A DNA stretch of 64,000 nucleotides from NCBI GenBank assembly GCA_964398885.1, contig CAYNOU010000001.1, forward strand, positions 1-64,000, in the 5' to 3' direction. The notes under the pieces are model-generated. The model did no database searches. It had not been told where the DNA came from and was given only the letters and a program-made list of their open reading frames with translations. The position numbers were made by a program, and so were the translations under genes. This DNA is from JAGMCF01 sp964398885. Its GTDB lineage: Bacteria; Cloacimonadota; Cloacimonadia; JGIOTU-2. Of this stretch, positions 16,643-25,671 are shown one piece after another; position 1 is the first letter of the stretch, and each line of letters begins with the position of its first letter.

Positions 16643-17539
16643 ATGATAAAAAACTTTGATGAACTACTTGAAAAAGTAAAAAAACTTCCTTCCAAAAGAG
16701 TGGTTATTCCAGGTGCGGATACAAAAACAGTCATATATGCAGCAACTTTAGCCAAAGTTGAAGGAATTGCTGATTTTCTTCTTATAGGTGATAAGAAAAA
16801 AATCTTATCTTATATTGAAATGATTGAGGAATCCTTGCTTGATGCTTTTGAAATTATTGATGAATCTGACCCTCTAAAATGTGTACAAAAAGCTGTGGAT
16901 TCCATTCATCAGAAAAAGGCTGATTTAATTTTAAAAGGAAAAACCACAACTTCCCAGCTTATGAAAGGTGTGCTGGATAAAGAAACCGGTCTTCAAACTG
17001 GTAATATATTATCTGATGTCTTCGTATTTGAAACCAGGAGCAGATTAACACTTATGACTGACGGTGGGATTGTCCTTTATCCAGAAATAAAAGAAAAGAT
17101 TGCTTTGATAAATAATGCTGTTAAGGTTGCTCATCATCTTGAAAATCCAAATCCAAAGGTTGCTTTACTTGGTGCAATTGAAGTTCCAAACCCAAAGATG
17201 CCTCCAACAATTGACGCTGCTATCATTGCTCAAATGAGCAAAAGAGGACAAATAAAGGGATGTATTGTTGATGGTCCTTTTGCTCTTGACAATGCTATTT
17301 CAGAAGAAGCTGCAAAAATAAAAAACATAGACTCACCCGTTGCAGGAAATGCAGATATACTTATTATGCCAAATATTGAAGCTGGGAATATCTTTGGAAA
17401 GGCATTGACATATTATGCTCATCTTCGAGTTGCTCATGTTGTGATGGGTGCAAAAGCCCCAATATTAATTACTTCCAGAGCTGATGATGCAGAAACTAAA
17501 CTGCACTCCATTGCTCTGGGAATTATCTGCGCTTATTAA
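16643..17539 (+). CDS. ptb: Phosphate butyryltransferase (phosphate acyltransferase family)
   Basis: 298 residues, the usual length for Ptb and shorter than Pta. The family features are ADLILKGKTTTSQLMKGVL (about 95-112), FETRSRLTLMTDGGI (about 131-145), VALLGAIEVPNPKMPPT and a C-terminal LRVAHVVMGAKAPILITSRA. The enzyme interconverts an acyl-CoA and an acyl-phosphate, the step before substrate-level ATP formation by an acyl kinase. No butyrate kinase gene is next to it in this window. Branched or other short acyl groups are possible substrates in an amino-acid fermenter. Confidence 0.85.
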   Translation: MIKNFDELLEKVKKLPSKRVVIPGADTKTVIYAATLAKVEGIADFLLIGDKKKILSYIEMIEESLLDAFEIIDESDPLKCVQKAVDSIHQKKADLILKGKTTTSQLMKGVLDKETGLQTGNILSDVFVFETRSRLTLMTDGGIVLYPEIKEKIALINNAVKVAHHLENPNPKVALLGAIEVPNPKMPPTIDAAIIAQMSKRGQIKGCIVDGPFALDNAISEEAAKIKNIDSPVAGNADILIMPNIEAGNIFGKALTYYAHLRVAHVVMGAKAPILITSRADDAETKLHSIALGIICAY

Positions 17540-17905
17540 TTTAATATTCATATGAAAATCTCTTGCCACAGAGTCACACCCGTTCTCCGTCCAGATTATA
17601 TCGGGACTGCGAAGGGTGAAGAGCACACAGAGATAAATGTAAAATTACGAATTACAATTAAATTGCAATGATCTTAACACCATTTTTAATGGTGTTTTAA
17701 TAAACAGTCCCCGCGTACGCGGGGATCAAATCCTGCCCGTCTTGGCTCGGCACCAAGCCGAGACAGGTTAGGAACAAATGGGATCTGTGCATTCAGCCTC
17801 TCAATTTTCATACTCCTTCGTGTTAAGTATAATCGGTGACTACATCTATGTTTAATTATTTTATAAAAAATTTATTTAAAACTACTTTTTTTAAGAAAGG
17901 AAAAA
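17540..17905. other. Intergenic region carrying dispersed-repeat copy 1
   Basis: There is no gene. Bases 17621-17811 hold the first copy of a roughly 190-bp repeat whose second copy is at 44682-44872. The rest, just after ptb, contains words reused near 37210-37250 (CCCGTTCTCC, then ACTGCGAAGGGTGAA). The last 80 bases before the next gene are AT-rich, with AAGAAAGGAAAAA as its ribosome site. Confidence 0.7.
17621..17811. repeat. Dispersed composite repeat, about 190 bp, copy 1
   Basis: This segment aligns without gaps to 44682-44872 at a fixed offset of 27061 with only scattered substitutions. Inside are three palindromes: ACACCATTTTTAATGGTGTT, the perfect 16-bp CCCCGCGTACGCGGGG at 17709-17724, and CTCGGC..GCCGAG around ACCAA. 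It has no open reading frame and no terminal inverted repeats typical of an insertion sequence. Confidence 0.85.
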
Positions 17906-18904
17906 ATGACAAGAGTAGGTTTATCCTTTGATGATATTTTACTCATTCCAAATTATTCAGAAGTAGTTTCTCGCATTCATATTGATTTAACAACAAAGAT
18001 TACTAAAAATTACAAAATAAAACTACCAATAATTTCTGCAAATATGGATACTATTACGGAATTTGATATGGCAGATAAAATTTACGAATTTGGCGGATTG
18101 GGTATTGTTCATAGATTTTGCTCAATTGAAAAAGAAGTATCAATAATTGAGAAATTACGCAATACTGGAAATGAAATATGTGCTGGGTCAATAGGTGTTG
18201 CACGGGAATACAAAGAGCGTCTGCAAGCACTGGTAGATGCTGGAGCAAACATAATCTGTATTGATGTTGCTCACGGACATCATAAGTTAATGGCAGACAC
18301 TATAAATCTATGTAAAAAATATAATGTTGATATAATCGCAGGTAATATTGCAACTGTTGAAGCTGCAGAATTTCTATGCAAGCATGAAGTAGACGCTGTA
18401 AAAGTTGGAATCGGACCGGGTTCTATGTGCACCACTCGTATAAATGCTGGCTTTGGCGTTCCACAGATTACTGCACTTGAAGATGTCTGTTCAATAACAA
18501 AAAAATATAATGTTCCAGTAATTGCCGATGGCGGTATCAAAAACTCTGGCGATGTAGCAAAAGCATTAGCTGTTGGTGCTGATTCCGTTATGATTGGTGC
18601 TCTCTTCGCTGGATGTAAAGAAACTCCAGGACCAATTCATAAAGAAGGCAATTTCCCAAACTATCGGCTTTATAAACAATATCGTGGCTCAGCCAGTTTG
18701 GAATCAAAATTGGAACGAGGTGAAAAAGAAAAAAATATTGAGGGAATAAGCATTACTGTTGACTATAAAGGACCAGTCAAATATGTTGTTAAAAATATTG
18801 AAGATGGCCTGCGTTCTGCCTTTTCTTATGCTGGAGCAAATAATATCCAAGAATATCACAAAAAGGTAAAATATATTCAGACAAGGAAGCTGGTCGCGAG
18901 CTAA
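17906..18904 (+). CDS. GMP reductase / IMP dehydrogenase-family enzyme without CBS domains
   Basis: 332 residues forming one TIM barrel. LSFDDILLIPNYSEV (6-20), NMDTIT (46-51), GIGPGSMCTTR with the catalytic cysteine C175 (168-178), and ADGGIKNSGDVAKALAVGAD mark the family. There is no CBS pair, and the region after YRGSASLESK is too short for the long IMPDH mobile flap; no Arg-Tyr flap motif is seen. This favours GMP reductase (NADPH-dependent GMP to IMP), but a short IMP dehydrogenase cannot be excluded, so no gene symbol is given. A 366-bp repeat-containing spacer precedes it. Confidence 0.82.
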   Translation: MTRVGLSFDDILLIPNYSEVVSRIHIDLTTKITKNYKIKLPIISANMDTITEFDMADKIYEFGGLGIVHRFCSIEKEVSIIEKLRNTGNEICAGSIGVAREYKERLQALVDAGANIICIDVAHGHHKLMADTINLCKKYNVDIIAGNIATVEAAEFLCKHEVDAVKVGIGPGSMCTTRINAGFGVPQITALEDVCSITKKYNVPVIADGGIKNSGDVAKALAVGADSVMIGALFAGCKETPGPIHKEGNFPNYRLYKQYRGSASLESKLERGEKEKNIEGISITVDYKGPVKYVVKNIEDGLRSAFSYAGANNIQEYHKKVKYIQTRKLVAS

Positions 18905-19273
18905 CGAATTACGAGTTGCAGGTTAGTCTCAGAAACCCGACTCGAGCTCGCAGAGCCGTCAAATAAAAGATTGAGAGTATTTTGAAATTATTTTCTATTC
19001 CAACTAATAATAAACAAATTTATGAAAAAAACAATTATATTCTGAATTTGACACATTTTTATATTGACAAACATTCACAAATGCAGAATTTAAAAATTAG
19101 TTTTGCAGGACTTTTTCTTACAGTTCTCGAAAATTAGCACATAATTTCAACTTAGGAAAAAAATGAAAAAAAAGTTATTTTGCATAAATTTGGATTTTAA
19201 AATCCCTAAAATTATCAATTTTTTTTCAATTATATGAATCTTAAAAAAAGACAAAAAATCAAAGGAGGAGAAA
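18905..19273. promoter_or_regulatory. Intergenic region with possible promoter for the signalling island
   Basis: No gene is seen. A repeat word starting GAAACCCGACTCGAGC (18932-18957) is shared with 27332-27357. A possible sigma-70 promoter is TTGACA at 19064-19069 with AATTTA at 19087-19092, 17 bases apart; the -10 match is poor. A second TTGACA lies at 19048-19053 without a convincing partner. The end is very AT-rich, then AAAGGAGGAG forms a strong ribosome site for the gene at 19274. Confidence 0.35.
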
Positions 19274-20116
19274 ATGCGCATTAGTATTAGAGGATTGTTA
19301 TTTATTTGTTTGTTTGTATTCTTTAGCTCGATTTGTTCAGCTGGAGAGGTTTTTAAACAGGTTCAAGAAAGTGGGATTGTAAGAATTGGTCTCGAAAACA
19401 ATATTATCCCATCAGGTTTTATAAATAACGAAGACCAGTGGGTTGGTTTTGATGTTGATATGGCTGAAGCTCTTGTGGAACATCTTAAAAAATATGTTGG
19501 AAAAGAACTGAAGATTGAATTTGTCAAAGTGGATAATGAAACTCGAATTTCATTTGTAGTTTCCAGAAAGGTAGATTTAAGCATTTCCAATATGACTCAC
19601 ACAAAAAAGCGGGATGATATCATCGACTTTTCGATCACCTATTTTTTTGACGGTCAGAAAATCCTGGCAAAGAAAGGCAAATTTGAGAAGCTGGAAGATT
19701 TCGCAGGAAAGTTGATTGCTGTGGAAAAAGGAACTACAGCAGAGATGAAGGCTGTCGAAATTTTAAAAAAAATTGGTGTCCAGAAACCTGAACAACACAT
19801 AATATCACAAGGAATTACAGAGTGTTTTGAGCTTCTTAAAAACGATGAAGTTGATGGTTGGTTAGATGATAGTTCAATTCTTTTAGCACTTTCAGCTATT
19901 GAACCTGGAAAATACGAATTAATTGGTGATTTCCTCAGTAACGAGCCATATGGGATGGGTTTGCCCGAAAATGATAGCGATTGGCGGGATGCAGTTAATT
20001 TTGCTATTCAGGATATCTGGCATGATGGAACATATGAAAAGATCTATAATAAATGGTATGGACCGGATTCTTCATTTTATTTCCCATTGAGCGAAGAAAT
20101 CGAAATCTGGCCTTAA
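19274..20116 (+). CDS. Periplasmic solute-binding protein, amino-acid type (SBP_bac_3)
   Basis: 280 residues with a signal peptide (RGLLFICLFVFFSSICSAG). Family features are VRIGLENNIIPSGFI, WVGFDVDMAEALVEHL, SFVVSRKVDLSISNMTHTKKRDDIIDFS and the later GKLIAVEKGTTAEMKAVEIL. These fit class-3 binding proteins for polar amino acids. No permease or ATPase gene is adjacent, so this protein may feed a sensor or an importer encoded elsewhere. The segment after YFFDGQKILAKKG also matches the binding-domain type used by receptor proteins. It is followed after 30 bases by another binding protein. Confidence 0.85.
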   Translation: MRISIRGLLFICLFVFFSSICSAGEVFKQVQESGIVRIGLENNIIPSGFINNEDQWVGFDVDMAEALVEHLKKYVGKELKIEFVKVDNETRISFVVSRKVDLSISNMTHTKKRDDIIDFSITYFFDGQKILAKKGKFEKLEDFAGKLIAVEKGTTAEMKAVEILKKIGVQKPEQHIISQGITECFELLKNDEVDGWLDDSSILLALSAIEPGKYELIGDFLSNEPYGMGLPENDSDWRDAVNFAIQDIWHDGTYEKIYNKWYGPDSSFYFPLSEEIEIWP

Positions 20117-20146
20117 AAAAATATTTTTTAAACAAAAGGGGGAGAA

Positions 20147-21139
20147 GTGAAAAAAGGTATTTTCATTTTAGGTATTTTTGCATTTATTATCTTATCAGGA
20201 TGCGCCAAAGCTCCAAAAAAAGTTTTACTGGTTTTTAGTTATCATCCGGAATATTCGTGGGTAAAGGAACAAACAAAAGGTGTGGAAGAAATTCTCACAG
20301 ATAAAGTTTATAATCAAGAGGATAAAACGATTCTCCAACACAGTAAATATAAAATTGAAAAATTCTATCTGGATACCAAAAGACATACCAGTTCTGAATG
20401 GAATGAAAAAATTACTGAGGAAACAATTAAAAAAATCGCAGAATTCAAACCTGATATTGTTATTGTATTTGATGATAATGCTTGCGAATTGGTAGCAAAA
20501 CAATACATCGGAAAAAAACTACCTTTTGTTTTCTGCGGTATGAATGGTGAACCATCTGACTACGGATTCCCTGCTGAAAATATTACAGGCGTAATAGAAA
20601 GACTTCACATCGATGAATCGTATGAACTTCTAAAACAAATTCTACCGGATGTTGAGAAAATTGCCTTTATAACTGATAATAGTCATACTTCACAAAAGAT
20701 TATGAGCAGGATAAACAAAGCTGATTTTCCTGCAGAAATTAGCGAAATTATGACCACAAATGATCTTAATGAATGGAAAAAAAAGATAAAGGATTTCCAA
20801 AATAATGTGGATGCAATCGGTATAATTTTGTATCACACAATCCAAGCAGACGGAAAAAGCATTCCTTCAGAAGAAGTAATTCATTGGACGATTGCCAATA
20901 ATCAGCTTCCGGAATTTGTCTTCTGGGATTTTGTGATTGCAGAAGGTGCTTTTTGTGGTGTAACGATCTCCGGTTATGAGCAGGGAAAAGCAGCAGCAGA
21001 AATTGCAGTAAGAATTTTAAATGGCGACAAACCTGCTGATATTCAAATTTCTCGTACAAACGCGGTAATTCCAATGATTAACCTGGAAAGAGCAAAACAA
21101 CTTAACCTGAAAATTAATGAGGAAATTCTAAAAAAATAA
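20147..21139 (+). CDS. ABC-type substrate-binding lipoprotein (ABC_sub_bind / TrpX-like)
   Basis: 330 residues starting with GTG at 20147 behind a strong GGGGGAG ribosome site. A lipobox is present (IILSGC, C24), so the protein is probably lipid-anchored. KKVLLVFSYHPEYSWVKEQTKGVEEIL starts the first lobe; later parts include KPDIVIVFDDNACELVAKQYIG and ITGVIERL. The C-terminal GYEQGKAAAEIAVRILNGDKP is the hinge-and-second-lobe signature of this binding-protein family. Neighbouring genes encode no permease. The ligand is unknown. Confidence 0.8.
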   Translation: MKKGIFILGIFAFIILSGCAKAPKKVLLVFSYHPEYSWVKEQTKGVEEILTDKVYNQEDKTILQHSKYKIEKFYLDTKRHTSSEWNEKITEETIKKIAEFKPDIVIVFDDNACELVAKQYIGKKLPFVFCGMNGEPSDYGFPAENITGVIERLHIDESYELLKQILPDVEKIAFITDNSHTSQKIMSRINKADFPAEISEIMTTNDLNEWKKKIKDFQNNVDAIGIILYHTIQADGKSIPSEEVIHWTIANNQLPEFVFWDFVIAEGAFCGVTISGYEQGKAAAEIAVRILNGDKPADIQISRTNAVIPMINLERAKQLNLKINEEILKK

Positions 21140-21149
21140 GGGAGTTAAA

Positions 21150-21815
21150 ATGTTAACTTTTGCAGAAGAACTTTTATTACTTGCCTTAGATGACGAAAAG
21201 GGAGTTCTCGTTCAAATGCCGATTATGTCATTTGAATATGGACTTGTTGGAGCAATTCTGATGGAATTAGCTCTGATAAACAAAATCGACACGGATTTGA
21301 AAAACCTGATTCTCGTAGATGAATCTGAAACCGGAGATGAAATTTTTGATAAAGTCATCCGCTTTATTAAAGAATATCCAAAATCTAAAGATGCAAAATA
21401 TTGGGTTAATGTAATTTGCAGTAGAATCGAAAATCTTAAAGACCTTTTATTAGCCCGTCTTATTGAAAAGGGTATTTTGAAAGAGATTGAAAAAAAGATT
21501 CTCTGGGTTTTTTCAAAAAGGCGATATCCAGTAGTTGATAACAAAGAAGAAAAAGAGGTGAAAACCAGGATTCGTGATACTATTTTGAGTGACGAAATTC
21601 CAGACCCGCGGGATATTGTGTTGATTTCCCTGGTAAGGACTTGTGGGCTGATGGATGAAATTTTTTCTACTGAAGAGATTGAGACTGCAAATTCTCGAAT
21701 AGCTCAAATTGCCAAAATGGATCTGATTGGTCAGGCTGTTTCTAAGGTTGTAAATGAGATTCAGAAAATGGTCACATCTGCTGTTGCTTCAGTTATGATG
21801 GGTCCTCCAGCATAA
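21150..21815 (+). CDS. GPP34 (Golgi phosphoprotein 3)-family protein
   Basis: 221 residues. The N-terminus (LTFAEELLLLALDDEKGVLV) and the following GLVGAILMELALINKIDTD are the diagnostic start of GPP34 proteins; the rest is helical, with LLARLIEKGILKEIEKKIL. Eukaryotic members bind phosphatidylinositol-4-phosphate on Golgi membranes; bacterial ones are poorly characterised, and some sit in secondary-metabolite or stress loci. The gene lies 10 bases after a binding-protein gene and probably belongs to the same operon. A membrane-surface role is inferred from the family only. Confidence 0.82.
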   Translation: MLTFAEELLLLALDDEKGVLVQMPIMSFEYGLVGAILMELALINKIDTDLKNLILVDESETGDEIFDKVIRFIKEYPKSKDAKYWVNVICSRIENLKDLLLARLIEKGILKEIEKKILWVFSKRRYPVVDNKEEKEVKTRIRDTILSDEIPDPRDIVLISLVRTCGLMDEIFSTEEIETANSRIAQIAKMDLIGQAVSKVVNEIQKMVTSAVASVMMGPPA

Positions 21816-22139
21816 ATGAATTTGTTGATTTAATCATTTGGAGATATGGTGATTGAAAATTGAATATTGAATATTGAACTAATATTTTGCATCGTTCCCA
21901 ATCCCCTCATTCCATTCTTCCTTTCTCGTCTTCTCGTCTTCTCGTCTTCTCATCTTCTCATCTTCTTGTCTTCTCATCTTCTCGTCTTCTCGTCTTCTCA
22001 TCTTCTCATCTTCTTGTCTTCTCATCTTCTCGTCTTCTCGTCTTCTCATCTTCTCGTCTTCTCCTTTTATTTGACATTAGGAATTCGGATTTAGAAATTA
22101 ATTTATTTTTTCCGGTTTTCCCGGATTAGGTGGTAAAAA
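21816..22139. other. Intergenic region dominated by a tandem array
   Basis: No gene. After AT-rich text with TTGAATATTGAATATTGAAC (about 21859-21878), the 8-bp array occupies 21922-22064. The last 75 bases are AT-rich and lead to the next gene, whose ribosome site (GGTGG just upstream) is weak. Short ORFs across the array are products of the repeat. Confidence 0.7.
21922..22064. repeat. 8-bp tandem array with 48-bp higher-order period
   Basis: There are sixteen full units of eight bases from 21930 to 22057, flanked by partial units. With A = CTTCTCGT, B = CTTCTCAT and C = CTTCTTGT, the order is AABBCB, AABBCB, AABA. Thus the array first diversified by point changes and later grew as a six-unit (48-bp) block. 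The period is not a multiple of three, and the array lies between two genes of the signalling island. Confidence 0.92.
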
Positions 22140-23129
22140 ATGAAGCAGTTTAATTTTATTTTGATTTATCTTTTTATGAGTATTTGTTTCATTTTCTCTC
22201 TTTCAGCAGAGGAGAAAATTTTGGAGCAAACTATTGTTCTGGAAGTTCAGTGGTTTCCGCAATCTCAATTTGCAGGCTATATTGTTGCTTATGAAAAAGG
22301 ATTTTATAAAGAGCTCGGACTTGATGTTCAGATTAGTTTTTCGGATGGAACTGATAGTCCGATAAATAAAATCCTGAATGAAGAAGCAAAATTCTGTACA
22401 GCCTGGTTGTCTCAAGCGATTGTTCTAAAAACAAAAGGAACACCAATCGTAAATATCTCTCAAATCCTGCAAAAATCTTCACTTTTGTTAGTTGCAAAAA
22501 AAACGAGCAATATTTTTGAGCCGACAGATATGAATGGAAAATGCATCAGTACCTGGGGAGGTGATTTTTCCATCCAACCCAATGCTTTTTTTAATAAATT
22601 TGATATTAATGCGAAAGTTGTTCCCCAGTCTTTTACAATCGATGCCTTTCTTGCCGGTGCCTGCGATGTTTGCTCTGCAATGTATTACAATGAATATCAC
22701 AAATTCATTCAGGCCGGAATAAATGAAGATGAATTAGTGCCTTTTTTCTACTCTGATTTTAACCTGAATTTTCCGGAAGATGGGATATATTGCACTGAAA
22801 AAACTTTTAATACTAATCCTGAACTTTGTAGAAAGATCGTTCAAGCTTCCATTTCAGGCTGGGAATATGCTTTTGCTCATCCTGAGGAAACTCTGGATTT
22901 TGTGATGAAATATTGTGATGAATTTTATATGCAAACCAACTGGTCTCATCAGAAGTGGATGCTGAAAGCAATTGAAACTGCAGTTAAATATCAAGTTGGC
23001 GATGATTCTGCGAATTGGGGAAAATTGCGAAAAGATGATTTCCTGAGAGTTGCTTATGAATTGAAAGAACAAGGTTTTATAGATGAAATTCCGAATTTCA
23101 ATAATTTTTTTAAAGGTGATTTGAAATGA
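22140..23129 (+). CDS. NMT1/THI5-like (TauA/SsuA-type) solute-binding protein
   Basis: 329 residues with a signal peptide ending near FSLSAEE. VQWFPQSQFAGYIVAYEKGFYKELGLDV is the strongly conserved start of the NMT1/THI5 family; KFCTAWLSQAIVLKTKGTPIVNI and GACDVCSAMYYNEYHKF complete the pattern. Typical ligands are pyrimidine precursors, sulfonates or nitrate. The stop overlaps the start of the dCache-HAMP-SpoIIE phosphatase gene by four bases (ATGA, 23126-23129), so the binding protein and the membrane phosphatase are coupled. This suggests sensing rather than transport. Confidence 0.85.
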   Translation: MKQFNFILIYLFMSICFIFSLSAEEKILEQTIVLEVQWFPQSQFAGYIVAYEKGFYKELGLDVQISFSDGTDSPINKILNEEAKFCTAWLSQAIVLKTKGTPIVNISQILQKSSLLLVAKKTSNIFEPTDMNGKCISTWGGDFSIQPNAFFNKFDINAKVVPQSFTIDAFLAGACDVCSAMYYNEYHKFIQAGINEDELVPFFYSDFNLNFPEDGIYCTEKTFNTNPELCRKIVQASISGWEYAFAHPEETLDFVMKYCDEFYMQTNWSHQKWMLKAIETAVKYQVGDDSANWGKLRKDDFLRVAYELKEQGFIDEIPNFNNFFKGDLK

Positions 23130-25051
23130 TAGATGATATAAAATTAGAAGTAAAAAAACCAATCCTGAAAAAATTAATTCTTTCCATTGGAATTCCGCTT
23201 TTAATAGTTTATTTAACTGTTTTAGTTCTGAATTATATCTGGGGAAAAAGTGCTGCTCTCGAGCAGACAAAAAATTATCTGATAGAATTAACAAACCATC
23301 ATGCTGCTGTTCTGGATGCTCAATTTTCAAAGATAACCATGGCTCCGATTGCAGTTTCGGAAGCTCTTGAAACTCTGCAAAAACCTACTCATGAGCAACT
23401 CATTTCTCTAGTAGAAGAAAAAATGGAATACAATCAAAATATTTTTGGGATGGCTGTAGCATTCGAGCCTTATGAATTTAGCTCCCAAAAAGAGTTTTAT
23501 TCTCCTTATGTGTACAAAGAGAATGGGAGTTTTTTGTCTTGTGAGCTATCTGAGAGTTACAATTATCTGCTTAAAGATTGGTATTTGATACCTAAACTAT
23601 TGAATCACTCTTATTGGATAGAACCCTATTTTGATGAAGGCGGTGGTAATATTTTGATGAACACATTTTCTGCTCCGATTTATTCCAAAGATAAATTCAT
23701 AGGAATCGCCACTGCAGATATGTCTTTGGAAAATCTTAAAGCCAGTATGGATAGTATTAACATTATGGGAGGATACACATTTATCATCAGCCAGCATGGA
23801 ACCTATATTTACCATCCGAATAGAAGGGATATTATGAGGGAAACTCTTTTCAGTAAAGCACAAAGAGTAGATTTCCCTCCTATGAGAGAATTTGGACGCG
23901 ATATGCTGAAAGGCAATAAAGCTGTTACTCCCTTCTTTGACCCGATACAAAATTCCAAACAGTGGCTGGTTTATACTCCCATAAAATCTACGGGTTGGAC
24001 ATTAGCTGCAGTTATACCGGAAAAACAAATTTTAGCATCTGTGCATTCTGCAATTATACGTCAGAGTTCGGTTATGTTAATCGGACTTCTGATTATTTCA
24101 TTGGTTATTATCTGGGCTTCTATGGGAATCGCTAAACCGATTCGAAAACTGGTTGGACTCGCAGGAATACTTGCCACCGGAAATCTGGATGTACAGATGG
24201 AAAATATCAAAGGGGAAGACGAAATTCATGAACTGGCTGTGGTTTTCAATAAAATGGTCATAGATTTGAAACAACATATTGAAGATTTAACAAGAACCAC
24301 AAAAGCAAAACAAGCTGTGGAAAGCGAATTGAAAATTGCGCGTCAAATCCAGGAATCGCTTTTGCCCAGAATCTGGCCTGCTTTCCCGGATAGAGAAGAG
24401 TTTGATCTTTATGCAAAGAATATTCCTGCCAAAGAAGTAGCAGGTGATTTCTATGATTTCTTCTTTTTGGATGATAATACTTTAGCTATTATTATTGCAG
24501 ATGTTTCCGGTAAGGGAATTTCAGCCGGATTATTTATGGCTGTAACCAGAACTTTGATGAAAACCGTTTGTCAAAAAGGTGTTGAACCGGCAGATGCTGT
24601 TGAGAAAGCGAACAATATTCTTTGCCAGGATAATGATGCATGTATGTTCACAACTCTTTTTCTGGCAATTTACAGCGTGGATACCGGCAAGTATTCTTAT
24701 GCAAATGCAGGGCATAATTTGCCGATTGTTTTAGCGAAGAATGGAGATTGTAGATTCCTGCCAACTCTTAATAATATTGCCATGGGAATCGCTGATGAAC
24801 ACCATTACAACCAGGTAGATTCAAATTTAGAAGTTGGTGATAGTTTGATTCTTTATACGGATGGAGTTACAGAAGCAACTGACGGTTCGGATAATCTTTA
24901 TGGTGAAGAAAGATTTTGTGAAAAATTGAAAATCAATGTTTCAAATCCTGTGGAAGTCCTTTTGAATAAAATCGAAGATGACCTTGATAAATTTCAGGGA
25001 GAAAATCAATTTGACGATATTACCATGTTATTTATTAGAAGGATGATATAA
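23126..25051 (+). CDS. Membrane phosphatase with dCache, HAMP and SpoIIE/RsbU-type PP2C domain
   Basis: 641 residues. The order is a membrane helix at about 14-38; an extracytoplasmic dCache domain (about 45-300, with YWIEPYFDEGGGNILMNTFS and ATADMSLENL); a second helix at about 313-334; HAMP (about 335-385); a linker with ARQIQESLLPRIWP (near 408); and the phosphatase domain to the end. The metal-binding acids sit in GDFYDF (near 439), DVSGKG (near 458) and DGVTEA (near 578). Such proteins dephosphorylate anti-sigma antagonists in partner switching. The coupled binding protein upstream and the HATPase protein downstream fit that pathway. Confidence 0.9.
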   Translation: MIDDIKLEVKKPILKKLILSIGIPLLIVYLTVLVLNYIWGKSAALEQTKNYLIELTNHHAAVLDAQFSKITMAPIAVSEALETLQKPTHEQLISLVEEKMEYNQNIFGMAVAFEPYEFSSQKEFYSPYVYKENGSFLSCELSESYNYLLKDWYLIPKLLNHSYWIEPYFDEGGGNILMNTFSAPIYSKDKFIGIATADMSLENLKASMDSINIMGGYTFIISQHGTYIYHPNRRDIMRETLFSKAQRVDFPPMREFGRDMLKGNKAVTPFFDPIQNSKQWLVYTPIKSTGWTLAAVIPEKQILASVHSAIIRQSSVMLIGLLIISLVIIWASMGIAKPIRKLVGLAGILATGNLDVQMENIKGEDEIHELAVVFNKMVIDLKQHIEDLTRTTKAKQAVESELKIARQIQESLLPRIWPAFPDREEFDLYAKNIPAKEVAGDFYDFFFLDDNTLAIIIADVSGKGISAGLFMAVTRTLMKTVCQKGVEPADAVEKANNILCQDNDACMFTTLFLAIYSVDTGKYSYANAGHNLPIVLAKNGDCRFLPTLNNIAMGIADEHHYNQVDSNLEVGDSLILYTDGVTEATDGSDNLYGEERFCEKLKINVSNPVEVLLNKIEDDLDKFQGENQFDDITMLFIRRMI

Positions 25052-25057
25052 AGACAA

Positions 25058-25381
25058 ATGAAAACCGAAAATATTTTTACTGAAAATGGGATTATAGATT
25101 CTCACGAAATATTTGAAACTTTATTGAAATCTGATGATTTCAAATTGGAACGGATAATTTCTTCCGGGCAGGCAACTCCAGAGGGTGAATGGCTTTGTCA
25201 GGAATTGGATGAATGGGTGATACTTCTGAGAGGAAGTGCAGGATTAAGTTTTGAAGATGAGGAATGTATCCACAATTTGTTTCCTGGAGATTATATTCAT
25301 ATCCCTGCAAATAAGCGACATCGCGTGGAATGGACAGATAAAAACCAAAAGACAATCTGGTTAGCGTTTCATTATAAATAA
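25058..25381 (+). CDS. Small cupin-fold protein
   Basis: 107 residues, seven bases after the phosphatase gene. The cupin core is visible in EWVILLRGSAGLSFEDEE, LFPGDYIHIPANKRHRVEW and TIWLAFHYK. The usual first-motif HxH pair is not seen (EGEWLCQELDEW instead), so metal binding may differ from standard cupins. It may bind a small molecule or act as a non-enzymatic sensor in the island. Confidence 0.75.
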   Translation: MKTENIFTENGIIDSHEIFETLLKSDDFKLERIISSGQATPEGEWLCQELDEWVILLRGSAGLSFEDEECIHNLFPGDYIHIPANKRHRVEWTDKNQKTIWLAFHYK

Positions 25382-25544
25382 TGAAGTTCGTAAACTCACC
25401 CCAGCACATAGTTTATTTATCTTCGTTGTAGTTTAGACAAAGTAGGTGTTGGGGTCTTGGAAACGGGGATAGGAGTTTTCAACTACAACTCGAGATTGAA
25501 AATAAAACTTGCTAAATTTTTGAAATTTAGCACGTTTGTCTTCT

Positions 25545-25614
25545 CATTCCCAAGCCCCAGCTTGGGAATGTAATTCTTTGTGTTTTAGAAGATTACTAAG
25601 CTGGGGCTTAGTAA
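25545..25614. repeat. Two hairpins with mutually complementary cores
   Basis: CATTCCCAAG (25545-25554) pairs with CTTGGGAATG (25561-25570). TTACTAAGC (25593-25601) pairs with GCTTAGTAA (25606-25614). In addition AAGCCCCAGCTT (25552-25563) is the exact reverse complement of AAGCTGGGGCTT (25598-25609), so the two hairpins could also pair with each other. They lie between the cupin gene and the HATPase-acetyltransferase gene. The outer arms of the first recur at 28221-28261. Confidence 0.8.
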
Positions 25615-25671
25615 CCAGAATTTGGCCGGAATGTAGTGGGATTTATTAAAAATAAATTATGGAATAGAAAA

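Noticed and set aside
17621..17811. Insertion sequence
   Set aside because: No transposase frame and no terminal inverted repeats; it is a non-coding dispersed repeat.
21922..22064. CRISPR array
   Set aside because: Units of eight bases without spacers; this is a simple tandem repeat.
21867..22129. Two overlapping Ser/Leu-rich ORFs
   Set aside because: They are translations of the 8-bp tandem array in different frames.
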